From NCBI GenBank assembly GCA_949840885.1, contig CATKYJ010000033.1, positions 1-49,416 on the forward strand: a stretch of 49,416 nucleotides of DNA. Reading direction: 5' to 3'. Made by a program: the position numbers and the translations under genes. Source of the DNA: an uncultured Acetatifactor sp. (GTDB lineage Bacteria > Bacillota > Clostridia > Lachnospirales > Lachnospiraceae). Shown here piece after piece: positions 23,906 through 32,709 of the stretch (positions are counted from its first letter, which is position 1; every line of letters begins with the position of its first letter). A model generated the notes under the pieces. That model was not told the DNA's origin and did no database searches. It was given only the letters and a program-made list of their open reading frames with translations.

Positions 23906-25257
23906 CAACATTGATATACTATGAGAAAAAGAAACTCCTGAAACGAAAATCCACCCTGATTACCTGTCTGTTAATGGTGCTTTGCATTTTTGCCATTTCA
24001 CTGGTGTTTATTTCGGATCAGTTTTGGTTTGAAGAGGATGGCACGGAACTGTCCGGCGTGGAGGCCATCCGTGCGGAACGCGCCGCATTACAGGCACAGG
24101 CGGGACCGCTGACGCAGGAACGTTTGCGGGACACACTGCGCCATTACCATACGGTATACGGTGACTCTGCCAATTATAACAGTGCCGGCGCCCTCAAAGA
24201 TGAAGTATACCTGAAAGAGATTATGCCTTACCGGCGCATTCTGAATCTGCTTGTGTGGGTATGCGTTTCGGACGGCCTTACCGATGTGAGCGCGCTTAAC
24301 AATGTGACGGAGGAAATGGCGGAGGGCTTTTATGAGATCCGCCGCGCGAATGTCCGCAGGCTTCTGGATGCGGAAGGATCCGGCGAAACTTTTACACAGG
24401 CAGAAAAAGATGCTGCACTGGCGCTGGATCAACAGGTCTGCGAGCCGTTTACATACGACTATACGAGCGGCTGGAGGACGCTTCTGACGCGCGGGTTTCC
24501 GTTGTCATTTCTCCTGATCGCGCTGGCCGTTTGCGTCATTATCTCCCCAGTCTTTTCATGGGAGTACCAAACCGGTGCGGATGCCGTGGTGCTGTCCGCG
24601 AAGCGCGGCAGAAGCCAGGCGGTTCTGGCCAAAATCACCGCCGGCTTTCTTGTCACCAGCCAAATCTATGCCCTCGGCGTGTGCACTTTGCTTTTGTGTG
24701 TGCTTGTCCCCTTTGGAACCGGCGGCTGGAACTGTGAGTTTCAGCTGTTGTCTGAAACCTCATTCTACGGCTTGAAAATATGGCAGGTCATACTCTCCGG
24801 CATTGTCATCAACTACATCGTCATACTTTCCGTCATGGCCTTTGTCATGCTCCTGTCCGCTGTGTGCATAACCCCTTTCGCCGCCGTTATCGTCAGCATG
24901 TTCTGTACTGTCGTCCCCATGTTTTTTCCTGCCGGCAGCGCAGGCGGACTTATGAACCATATTCTCGCCCTGCTCCCTGCCAAGGCAATGGAAACCTATA
25001 CCGTCTTTTCAGCCTATATGTTTTTCCCTATGGGGAAAACGGTTGTCACGCTTCCGTATATGATTCTGATTGCCGCGATTGCCCTGATTGTGATTGCGCT
25101 GCCATTTGCGCACAGGCGCTTCTGTAAGCATCAGGTGGTGAAAGGTTCCTTTTTCCGCCGGCTGTGGCAATCCGCCGCAGGGGGCGGAAAATGCTGTCAG
25201 CATGCAATATATAATTGTGCGTTTCAACGCGTCGTAATATATATTGTGGGTGTATAG
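23902..25257 (+). CDS. ABC transporter permease
   Basis: This 451-residue membrane protein has a first helix at about residues 19-38 and an extracytoplasmic helical domain to about residue 190. A set of about five further helices runs to residue 405, including PLSFLLIALAVCVIISPVF and the SWEYQTGADAVVLSAKRGR loop typical of ABC-2 permeases. It overlaps the ATPase by 4 bp (ATGA). The last 45 residues (FFRRLWQSAAGGGKCCQHAI onward) are cysteine-containing and unlike the rest; they may be a recently altered or read-through tail. It completes the sigma / membrane protein / ATPase / permease operon. The substrate is unknown. Confidence 0.85.
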   Translation: MTTLIYYEKKKLLKRKSTLITCLLMVLCIFAISLVFISDQFWFEEDGTELSGVEAIRAERAALQAQAGPLTQERLRDTLRHYHTVYGDSANYNSAGALKDEVYLKEIMPYRRILNLLVWVCVSDGLTDVSALNNVTEEMAEGFYEIRRANVRRLLDAEGSGETFTQAEKDAALALDQQVCEPFTYDYTSGWRTLLTRGFPLSFLLIALAVCVIISPVFSWEYQTGADAVVLSAKRGRSQAVLAKITAGFLVTSQIYALGVCTLLLCVLVPFGTGGWNCEFQLLSETSFYGLKIWQVILSGIVINYIVILSVMAFVMLLSAVCITPFAAVIVSMFCTVVPMFFPAGSAGGLMNHILALLPAKAMETYTVFSAYMFFPMGKTVVTLPYMILIAAIALIVIALPFAHRRFCKHQVVKGSFFRRLWQSAAGGGKCCQHAIYNCAFQRVVIYIVGV

Positions 25258-25901
25258 CCATTTCCCGCCCCCATCACACGTACAGCAAGAGGGCGTATCG
25301 ATTCTATTTCAATCAATACGCCCTCTCAGAACTGCTCATCCAATGGACCATACCTCCTTATTCAGTTTTTTCTTCTCTTCCATTTCACCCTTTTGTGCTT
25401 TCCACGTATTCTTTGTACCCAATGCACTGTAACGTTCTGGCAAGTTCCGCTTCAGCAATCCGTTACTTTTTTCGTGTTCTGCACTGTTGTCTGAAACCTT
25501 TGCTGCTTATTTAGTTTTCTTTCATGGAAGATTTTGTTTTCCCTTTCTTTATTGTAAGTTCATTATATTGCATGTCGGCCAAATTGTCAATGCCTTTTTT
25601 CAAAATTTTATTTGTATTTTTAAAATTATTTTTTGTCGCATCTTTATTCTAACAAAATATCGTTTTATCTACTTTTAACTCATATTATATCTATTTACTT
25701 TAATATGTTGTGTAATTTCTATTTATATGTAAAGTTTTCTGATTATATTATTTTGTCGAATCATAGAATTTTAATATATTTTTTAGAGTTCCTACATTGT
25801 ATTTTGACAGCAGTAGGATTACGATAAATATTATCTGACAATTTTAACTCACCATTCATCCGCGGTGAATGGGCACTCTAAGAAAGAAGGCGTTTGAAAG
25901 C
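25258..25901. other. AT-rich intergenic region with an inverted repeat and a short unassigned frame
   Basis: A 10-bp inverted repeat (25289-25298 with 25316-25325, 17-base loop) follows the permease gene. It may end that operon, though no T-run is present. On the minus strand from about 25514 to 25338 an open stretch of some 55 codons contains NLPERYSALGTKNTWKAQKG and EMEEKKKLNKEVWSIG, but it has no good start; it reads like the C-terminal remnant of a gene that I do not recognise. From 25530 to 25860 the sequence is strongly AT-rich and shows no gene. Confidence 0.35.
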
Positions 25902-26237
25902 ATGGACAATGCACACACAATCGAAAAAATCAACAAACTGGCCGCAAAACGGAAATCGGACAAGGTCATCAAGTTCCTCAGTTCCAAGGAGCAGGAAGTG
26001 GTGATGGCGGCGCTGAACGCGCTAAGCCTGATCAAGGATGAAGACAGCGTCAATACCGTGGCCCACATGATCGATCATGAGGATCCGGTCATCCGCCGTG
26101 AGGCTGCCAAGGCCCTGGGCGGCATCGGCTCAGAGTATGCCAAGACCTATCTCCAGCACAGGATGGCATCGGAATCCGATGAGGCTGTGAAGAAAGCCAT
26201 CATGGATGCGCTGCACGCCATCTCCGAGAAAAAATGA
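25902..26237 (+). CDS. HEAT-repeat protein
   Basis: This 111-residue protein is made of short helical pairs of the HEAT/PBS-lyase type. The segments VVMAALNALSLIKDEDSVNT and PVIRREAAKALGGIGSEYAK and a C-terminal EAVKKAIMDALHAI each show the A-x-x-A-L-G-x-I pattern. It has no signal peptide or catalytic motif, so a protein-binding role is likely. The ATG at 25902 has AGAAGG 11 bases upstream; an ATG 33 bases earlier (25869) is an alternative that adds 11 residues. It is monocistronic with a good terminator. Confidence 0.8.
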   Translation: MDNAHTIEKINKLAAKRKSDKVIKFLSSKEQEVVMAALNALSLIKDEDSVNTVAHMIDHEDPVIRREAAKALGGIGSEYAKTYLQHRMASESDEAVKKAIMDALHAISEKK

Positions 26238-26250
26238 GGAACCCGAAATC

Positions 26251-26278
26251 GGGCTGCCGTACTGGCAGCCCTTTCTTC
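26251..26278 (+). terminator. Rho-independent terminator after the HEAT-repeat gene
   Basis: GGGCTGCC (26251-26258) pairs with GGCAGCCC (26264-26271) across a 5-base loop, followed by TTTCTTCT, 14 bases after the stop codon. Confidence 0.8.
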
Positions 26279-26481
26279 TGCTCATGACGCAGGCCCTTGG
26301 AGCCTGGATTTCAGGCTTTCCGCTTTGTCCAGTTAAGCTTTCTTTTTGCCCGTGACACAAGACCCCGGAGCAGTTGCCACGTTTGCCGTCAGAGATACCA
26401 TGCTTTCTTTTTTATCCCAACGGACGAAACCCCGGGGCCGGTGCGGCCACCTCCCATGCAGTCCAGCCATGCAAAAGTGCC

Positions 26482-27549
<1,068 letters not shown>

Positions 27550-27564
27550 TCACACCCTTGCGCA

Positions 27565-27716
27565 GCCCCGGCCCGGTGACGGGGCCGGGGCGCTGTTACA
27601 TGCCGAATCAAGTAGAGGAACCTCTTTCTCCCCTGCACGGCCCAGAGCTGCCGCCGGCAGCAAAGTTCCCTATCCGGGCCTGCGTATAAAATGCCCCGCA
27701 GCATCTCCTGCGGGGC
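27565..27716. repeat. Two GC-rich hairpins between hsp20 and dnaJ-like genes
   Basis: A perfect 10-bp stem lies at 27565-27574 with 27582-27591 (loop 7). An 8-bp stem lies at 27693-27700 with 27709-27716; on the minus strand it is followed by ATTTTAT. The second could act as a weak terminator or processing stem after hsp20, which would lower expression of the downstream dnaJ-like gene. Confidence 0.6.
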
Positions 27717-27777
27717 ACAGCCTGGGCCATGGATGCCGCAGCAGTCAGGCAGGTCGCCATACTGCTGCGGCAGAACA

Positions 27778-28230
27778 TTATCCCTCAATGGAGATGTAAT
27801 GTCTCTTTTCCTCTACTGCCTTTTTCTCTTCTTTCGGAATATGGAACGTCAGGATGCCGTTCTCGTACTTGGGATGGATATCCTCCTCGGTCACATGCTC
27901 CCCTACATAGAAGCTGCGGCTCATGCTTCCGGCGTAGCGCTCGCGCCTTACATAGGTTCCTTTCTGGTCCTTTTCGTCCTTGTCCAGGCCCTTGGCGGCG
28001 CTGACGGTAAGGTTTCCGTTCTGCAGTTCCATCTGAATCTCGTCTTTCTTGAAACCGGGCAGGTCGATGTCCACCTCATATCCGTCCTCCGTCTCCTTTA
28101 CATCGGTCTTCATCAGGTTCCTGGCATGCTTGCCGTACAGGGTCCTGTCGATGTCCGGGAATGACGGAAACCCGAAATCCTCCATAAAGCTGTCAAACAA
28201 ATTGTCTCTGAAAATACTGGGCATCATCAT
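27778..28230 (-). CDS. Hsp20 family small heat-shock protein
   Basis: This 150-residue protein has the alpha-crystallin domain of Hsp20. It contains TEDGYEVDIDLPGFKKDEIQ, a central LTVSAAK strand, RYAGSMSRSFYVGEHVTEED and the ENGILTFHIPK closing motif. A short N-terminal arm begins MMMPSIFRDNLFDSFMEDF. It forms oligomers that hold unfolded proteins in the cytoplasm. The ATG at 28230 follows AAAGGAGAT. The promoter upstream carries a perfect CIRCE element, so expression should be repressed by HrcA and released on heat shock. The dnaJ-like gene follows in the same direction. Confidence 0.95.
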   Translation of the reverse strand: MMMPSIFRDNLFDSFMEDFGFPSFPDIDRTLYGKHARNLMKTDVKETEDGYEVDIDLPGFKKDEIQMELQNGNLTVSAAKGLDKDEKDQKGTYVRRERYAGSMSRSFYVGEHVTEEDIHPKYENGILTFHIPKEEKKAVEEKRHYISIEG

Positions 28231-28329
28231 AAGTCATATCTCCTTTCTATCCAAAACCGCTTCTTTTTATATATCATTTCCCTGAACGCCGGATTTGATT
28301 CTTTTTCTCTCTTCCTTTGTTCTATCTGT

Positions 28330-28371
28330 ACTATAACACATATATTAGCACTCGTCAATAGTGAGTGCTAA
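28330..28371 (-). promoter_or_regulatory. CIRCE operator over the hsp20 promoter
   Basis: TTAGCACTC (28345-28353), 9 bases, then GAGTGCTAA (28363-28371): a perfect CIRCE element, the binding site of HrcA. On the minus strand the -35 TTGACG (28358 to 28353) begins inside the CIRCE spacer, and the -10 TATAGT (28335 to 28330) lies 17 bp further. HrcA bound here would therefore block RNA polymerase directly. Confidence 0.95.
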
Positions 28372-28609
28372 TAATTTTTGTGAAGATTCTGTGAACTCTT
28401 GGAAATATATCTAATTCTTCTCGGTCTTCTCGGATATGGCCAAAGGGCTGACGCTCTAAATGATTCCGCCGCGGATCCTGGCGTTTTCCTAAGCGGCGGA
28501 TTTGGGATTTTTGTCAGCAATTTCTTCATTCCAGAATATACATTCACAGCCAACTTGAAAAACGTACATAATTATGCCGGAATATTGTACAAAAAGGAGG
28601 TGCTGCTTT
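28372..28609. other. Intergenic region with a terminator-like hairpin
   Basis: TCCGCCGC (28465-28472) pairs with GCGGCGGA (28493-28500) and is followed by TTTGGGATTTTTG on the plus strand, so it looks like a terminator without a recognisable gene before it. It may be left over from a lost upstream gene. The ribosome site of the antitoxin gene lies at 28594-28599. Confidence 0.45.
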
Positions 28610-28843
28610 ATGCCACAGATTAGACCAATTACTGATTTAAGAAATACAAATGAAATCTCTGATGCCTGCCATGCGGTTAAAGAACCAATCTTTATAATAA
28701 AAAACGGTTACGGTGATCTGGTGGTTATGAGCATTGAAACCTATGAGCAGATTGCAGAAACACAGCTTATCGACAATGCGATTGCTGAATCAGAAGATGA
28801 GTATAAAGTCTATGTGAAATTCTATGGATTTTTCCAAGATTGA
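28610..28843 (+). CDS. Orphan Phd/YefM-like antitoxin
   Basis: This 77-residue protein starts MPQIRPITDLRNTNEISD, the typical DNA-binding opening of Phd/YefM antitoxins, and continues PIFIIKNGYGDLVVMSIETYEQI, the conserved core of that family. The ATG at 28610 has AAAGGAGG upstream. The C-terminus (EDEYKVYVKFYGFFQD) does not look like the usual toxin-binding tail and may be altered. No RelE/ParE-type toxin gene follows: the next feature is a terminator and then a gene on the opposite strand. It is therefore an orphan or the remains of a toxin-antitoxin pair. Confidence 0.8.
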   Translation: MPQIRPITDLRNTNEISDACHAVKEPIFIIKNGYGDLVVMSIETYEQIAETQLIDNAIAESEDEYKVYVKFYGFFQD

Positions 28844-28866
28844 AGGAAACGGAAAATTATCAGGAA

Positions 28867-28901
28867 TAAAAAGGAAAGCAGCGGCTCCTATGGAGCGCTG
28901 C
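28867..28901 (-). terminator. Terminator of the sugar-uptake operon
   Basis: On the minus strand GCAGCGCTCC (28901 to 28892) pairs with GGAGCCGCTGC (28888 to 28878; one bulged base) and is followed by TTTCCTTTTTATT. It lies just after the stop of the solute-binding protein gene. It could also stop rightward transcripts of the antitoxin gene. Confidence 0.75.
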
Positions 28902-28925
28902 CTCCCCTGTCCAGATTTTTCCTAG

Positions 28926-30560
28926 TTACTTACTGGCTTCCCATGCGTCGATCTGGGACTGTAGTTCCGCAACAATCTTTTCCGAACCGTTCTGTTTCAG
29001 CTTCGCCACAAAATCGTCCACTGACTTGTTCACGGCTTCCTGAGACTCAAGATATCCGTATTTCAGATAATCGTAATACTCACTTATCACGTTATTGCAT
29101 GCGGAGAGTTCGTTTTCAATGGTGGAAAGGTCGGGAATAAATCCCATATGTGAGGCCAGAATCGCCTCATTGTTGTATTCCGCCATTTTCTTCAGCATGA
29201 TGTTGTCCGGTCCGCCATAGGACTCCGGAGCCTCCACAATGGTCAGATTTCCGAAGAACGGCCCGTACCACTGCAGCCACCCGGGATTTGCCGCGTCCGC
29301 ATTGCGGTTTGCAAGCTGCATCTTGCCGTCCCCGTCTTTCTCCCAATGCTCTCCCTCAAGGCCAAAACGCAGCATTGTAGCCACATAGGGATCATTGTTT
29401 ATGAGATCCATAGCCATCATAGCCCGTTCCGGGTTCTTGCTGTTTACGCCGATAGCAGTCATGGCTCCGGCATAGCCGCTTCCCTCCATATAAGGATTGT
29501 CATATACTACCAGTTTCGAGTCGTAATTCTCTCCGTTCAGGTCTTCGGAGATCCAGGTATAACCCCATCCGTTCAGCATCAGAATGAAAGGCTCCGCCGC
29601 CAGGTTTCCCTCGAATGTGAATCCGTTGTTCGAAAGGACGCCTGCGCTTACCAGGCGCTGCTTCATCAGGCACAGCTCCCTGAATTCATCTGTTTCAAAA
29701 AAGTTGTACACCGTTTTCGTGTCAACCCCGGGAACGGCTTCCTTTCCGGGCACATTGCATACTGCCAGCTCATTGCATCCAAACTGTTCCAAAGCCACAT
29801 AGTACGGACAGAAGACATCATTGTAAGGCATCAGAGGCATCCCCTTATACTCAGGAAACTTTGCGTCGCGTGCCGCCACTGCCTCGATCAGAAAATCTTC
29901 CATTTCCTGAGGACCGGACCACCCCTGCTCCATATCCAGCCCCAGCTCTTTGGCCAGTGTATCATTATAAATATAGCTTATGATATAGCAGTTGTCTTTC
30001 AGCACCGGAACCCCATAGATATGGTCATCGACTTTCAGCCCCTCCCATACATCCTCTTTAAATAGATCTTTCAGGCTGGTGCCATACTCATCCCAAAGGG
30101 TGTCAATGGGATAGAACGCCCCCATCTTTGCATAAGTATAATAGGAAATATCCCCCGTGACTGCCAAAAGATCCACTTCTTCACCGGACATGAGTTTTGT
30201 GGACATGGTTTCTTCATAGCCTCCGGGTCCCATGATATTCAGCTTCACCTTACAGTTAAGCTTTTCCAGGAAATACTCGTCCAATGCAGCCTGAATCATG
30301 TCTACATCGGTGATATTGCCCGTCTGATAGCTGAGCACATACCATTGAAGCTCTGCATACTCCAGGTCCTCCCCTGCTGTCTCGCCTCCCTCTGCGGTCT
30401 CTGAAGATTCCGCGGATTCTGTCCCGCTCTCCCCAGACTCCTCCTGACTTGGCTTTGAAGACTCCTGGGAACTCTCCTTTTCCGAACCGTTTCCACAGCC
30501 GCTGAGCATGGCTGCTACCATAGAAAATACACACAGCAATGATACTAATTTCCGTTTCAT
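28926..30560 (-). CDS. Sugar ABC transporter solute-binding lipoprotein (LplA-like)
   Basis: This 544-residue lipoprotein has a signal peptide and lipobox AMLSGC (cysteine at residue 22). An acidic S/E/G-rich linker to about residue 65 is followed by a type 1 extracellular solute-binding domain (LQWYVLSYQTGNITDVDMIQ onward). The C-terminal region ends IVAELQSQIDAWEASK, as in DUF3502-containing LplA-type proteins. Lipid-anchored outside the membrane, it should deliver an oligosaccharide to the two permeases encoded upstream. The ATG follows AAAGGAGG. No ATPase is encoded in the operon, as is usual for this class, which shares a general MsmX-type ATPase. The ligand is unknown. Confidence 0.9.
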   Translation of the reverse strand: MKRKLVSLLCVFSMVAAMLSGCGNGSEKESSQESSKPSQEESGESGTESAESSETAEGGETAGEDLEYAELQWYVLSYQTGNITDVDMIQAALDEYFLEKLNCKVKLNIMGPGGYEETMSTKLMSGEEVDLLAVTGDISYYTYAKMGAFYPIDTLWDEYGTSLKDLFKEDVWEGLKVDDHIYGVPVLKDNCYIISYIYNDTLAKELGLDMEQGWSGPQEMEDFLIEAVAARDAKFPEYKGMPLMPYNDVFCPYYVALEQFGCNELAVCNVPGKEAVPGVDTKTVYNFFETDEFRELCLMKQRLVSAGVLSNNGFTFEGNLAAEPFILMLNGWGYTWISEDLNGENYDSKLVVYDNPYMEGSGYAGAMTAIGVNSKNPERAMMAMDLINNDPYVATMLRFGLEGEHWEKDGDGKMQLANRNADAANPGWLQWYGPFFGNLTIVEAPESYGGPDNIMLKKMAEYNNEAILASHMGFIPDLSTIENELSACNNVISEYYDYLKYGYLESQEAVNKSVDDFVAKLKQNGSEKIVAELQSQIDAWEASK

Positions 30561-30700
30561 TTGTCATCCTCCTTTTTATTTAATGAAACATTAGAAAAAC
30601 TATATTATATACAGCTAGTACGGCTGCCTATAATCAAATGGAAAGAAATTGCTGTCAAATAAGCCATATTGCGCCATATTTACAAAATACGGGAATGCAG

Positions 30701-31612
30701 TCACTCCTTGATGCTGCCCACTGTAAGCCCCTGTACGAAATACCTTTGAAAGAACGGATAGGCGAACAGCAGGGGCGCCACTGCCAGAACGGTACAGGCC
30801 ATCCGCAGGTTCGTGCCGGGCAGGTTCTTCAGCATCTCCATTCCCCCCGGGGTGGAGGCAATTCTCGAATTTGCTTTCAGATAATCCACATTGTTCTGCA
30901 GTTGCGTCAGCAAAGTCTGCAGGGGCACCAGCTTATTGTTCTCGATATACAGCATGCCCGTGAACCAGTCATTCCACCTGGCCACGAAGCTGAACAGGCC
31001 AATGGTTCCCAGCCCTGCCTTGAACAGGGGACACACAATCCGGAAGAAAATGGTAAAATGCCCTGCCCCGTCTATCCTGGCCGAATCAAACAGAGCCTCC
31101 GGAATAGATGTCTTGATGAAAGTGCGCAGGATGATCACCCAATAGGCATTCAGAATGCCTGCCAGCAGCAGAATCCAAAAGGTGTCTTTCAGATGGTAAT
31201 AGCGCACATTCAAAATATAAGATGGCACCAGGCCGCCCCCGAAGAGCATCGTGAAAAACAGGAACCATGTGAGCCCTCTCTCCAGCCAGAATCTCTTCTG
31301 GCATATGACATAGGCATACATGGACATGACGATCAGCCCCAATACCGTCCCCAGCGCAGAGTTTACAATGGTGACCAGGTAGGAATACACCAGCTGGCTC
31401 CCCATCTTGAATGTGTAATAATACCCCTCCATGGACCATTCCACGGGAAAGAAATTGTACCCCACTTCATTAATGCTGTTCGTACTGGAAAACGATACGA
31501 TCACAATGAGAAGCACCGGCGCCACAAACACAATGGCAAAAATTCCAAGGATGATACCGAAAAAAAGATTCCATTTCCAGTTGATCCGGTTCAATTGTCT
31601 CTTCTTTTTCAT
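30701..31612 (-). CDS. Sugar ABC transporter permease (LplC/YtcP-like)
   Basis: This 303-residue membrane protein has six predicted helices, beginning WNLFFGIILGIFAIVFVAP. The conserved cytoplasmic EAA loop is IPEALFDSARIDGAGHFTIF near residue 183. The C-terminus ends PFFQRYFVQGLTVGSIKE, the hallmark of the CUT1 second permease. It forms the channel with the permease encoded just upstream and takes sugar from the binding protein encoded downstream. The ATG at 31612 has a weak AGGGGT ribosome site. Confidence 0.93.
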   Translation of the reverse strand: MKKKRQLNRINWKWNLFFGIILGIFAIVFVAPVLLIVIVSFSSTNSINEVGYNFFPVEWSMEGYYYTFKMGSQLVYSYLVTIVNSALGTVLGLIVMSMYAYVICQKRFWLERGLTWFLFFTMLFGGGLVPSYILNVRYYHLKDTFWILLLAGILNAYWVIILRTFIKTSIPEALFDSARIDGAGHFTIFFRIVCPLFKAGLGTIGLFSFVARWNDWFTGMLYIENNKLVPLQTLLTQLQNNVDYLKANSRIASTPGGMEMLKNLPGTNLRMACTVLAVAPLLFAYPFFQRYFVQGLTVGSIKE

Positions 31613-31704
31613 TATTTTACCCCTAGCGCGCTTTGGCGCTTATATCAATCAATACTTGCCCTTTGATGACAGACCACCAGGTCTGGCTTGTATCCTTTCC
31701 CGCC

Positions 31705-32709
31705 TCAGAACATGGCACTGTCCGGATCCACTTTGGAGACGATCCTATTCGCCAGCAGTACAAACACAAAGCCCACTGCCGACTGAAACAGCCCTGCCGC
31801 TGTAGTCATTCCGATATTCACCTGGCTCTTCAGCCCCCGGTAGATATAGGTATCGATTATATTCGTCACCGGATACAAGGGGCCGCTGTCTTTGGTCACG
31901 GTGTAAAACAGACCAAAATCCCCGCGGAAGATGCCGCCCATGGCCATGATCAGGGAAACCGCAATGATGAATCGCAGATGGGGGATGGTGATATAGATGG
32001 CCTGTTGGAACCGGGATGCCCCGTCCAGCATGGCTGCCTCATAATAATCGCTGGAAATCCCGGAAATCACCGCCAGGTACATCACCGCCTGATATCCCAC
32101 GCCTTTCCAGGCATTGATGAATACCAATAGCGGCGGCCATATGCTGGTCCTTTGATACCAGTCGATCCCGCCCTCCTGGCCCAGCAGCTGCAGAACGTAA
32201 TTTACAAATCCATTCGAACGCTCCAGAAATGCAGTCACAATGATCGCCACCACCGCCCAGGACAGGAAATAGGGCATCATGTATATTGTCTGGAATGTCT
32301 TCGCAGTCTTCTTGGAGCCCAGGGAGCTGAGCATCAGGGACAGAACCACCGCAATGGCCATGTTCAGAAAAATAAATACAATATTATACAATACCGTATT
32401 TCTTGTTATCACAAGCGCATCCGATGTGGCAAAGAGGAATTTGAAATTATCAAATCCGTTAAAGGGCGATCCGAAAATCCCTTTCTGCACATTGTACTTC
32501 TTGAAAGCCAGAACCAGCCCGCCCATGGGCAGGTAGCTGAACAAGATCAAAATCACCACTCCCGGCAGCGCCATGAGATACAGCGGGATGTCCTCCCTTT
32601 TGAATCTTCTTGTCATTGACTTTTGTTTTTGCTTTTTCACCCCATCCTCCATCCTCTCCTTTTTATCCAGATCTGCACTTCCGGAAACCTGGAAGCTTAG
32701 ATTTTCCAT
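31705..32709 (-). CDS. Sugar ABC transporter permease (LplB/YteP-like)
   Basis: This 334-residue CUT1-type permease has six helices starting LYLMALPGVVILILFSYLPM. Its EAA loop is SSDYYEAAMLDGASRFQQA near residue 225. The C-terminal segment GLFQSAVGFVFVLLANRIV is typical of LplB-like proteins. The start at 32709 overlaps the GH2 stop codon by one base (TAATG), supporting translational coupling. A second ATG at residue 20 has AAAGGAGAGG very close to it and is an alternative. It works with the next permease and the binding protein. Confidence 0.93.
   Translation of the reverse strand: MENLSFQVSGSADLDKKERMEDGVKKQKQKSMTRRFKREDIPLYLMALPGVVILILFSYLPMGGLVLAFKKYNVQKGIFGSPFNGFDNFKFLFATSDALVITRNTVLYNIVFIFLNMAIAVVLSLMLSSLGSKKTAKTFQTIYMMPYFLSWAVVAIIVTAFLERSNGFVNYVLQLLGQEGGIDWYQRTSIWPPLLVFINAWKGVGYQAVMYLAVISGISSDYYEAAMLDGASRFQQAIYITIPHLRFIIAVSLIMAMGGIFRGDFGLFYTVTKDSGPLYPVTNIIDTYIYRGLKSQVNIGMTTAAGLFQSAVGFVFVLLANRIVSKVDPDSAMF

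Noticed and set aside
25289..25352. A short leader peptide frame on the minus strand with AAGGAGG next to an ATG
   Set aside because: Spacing between the ribosome site and ATG is only one base, and nothing follows that it could control.
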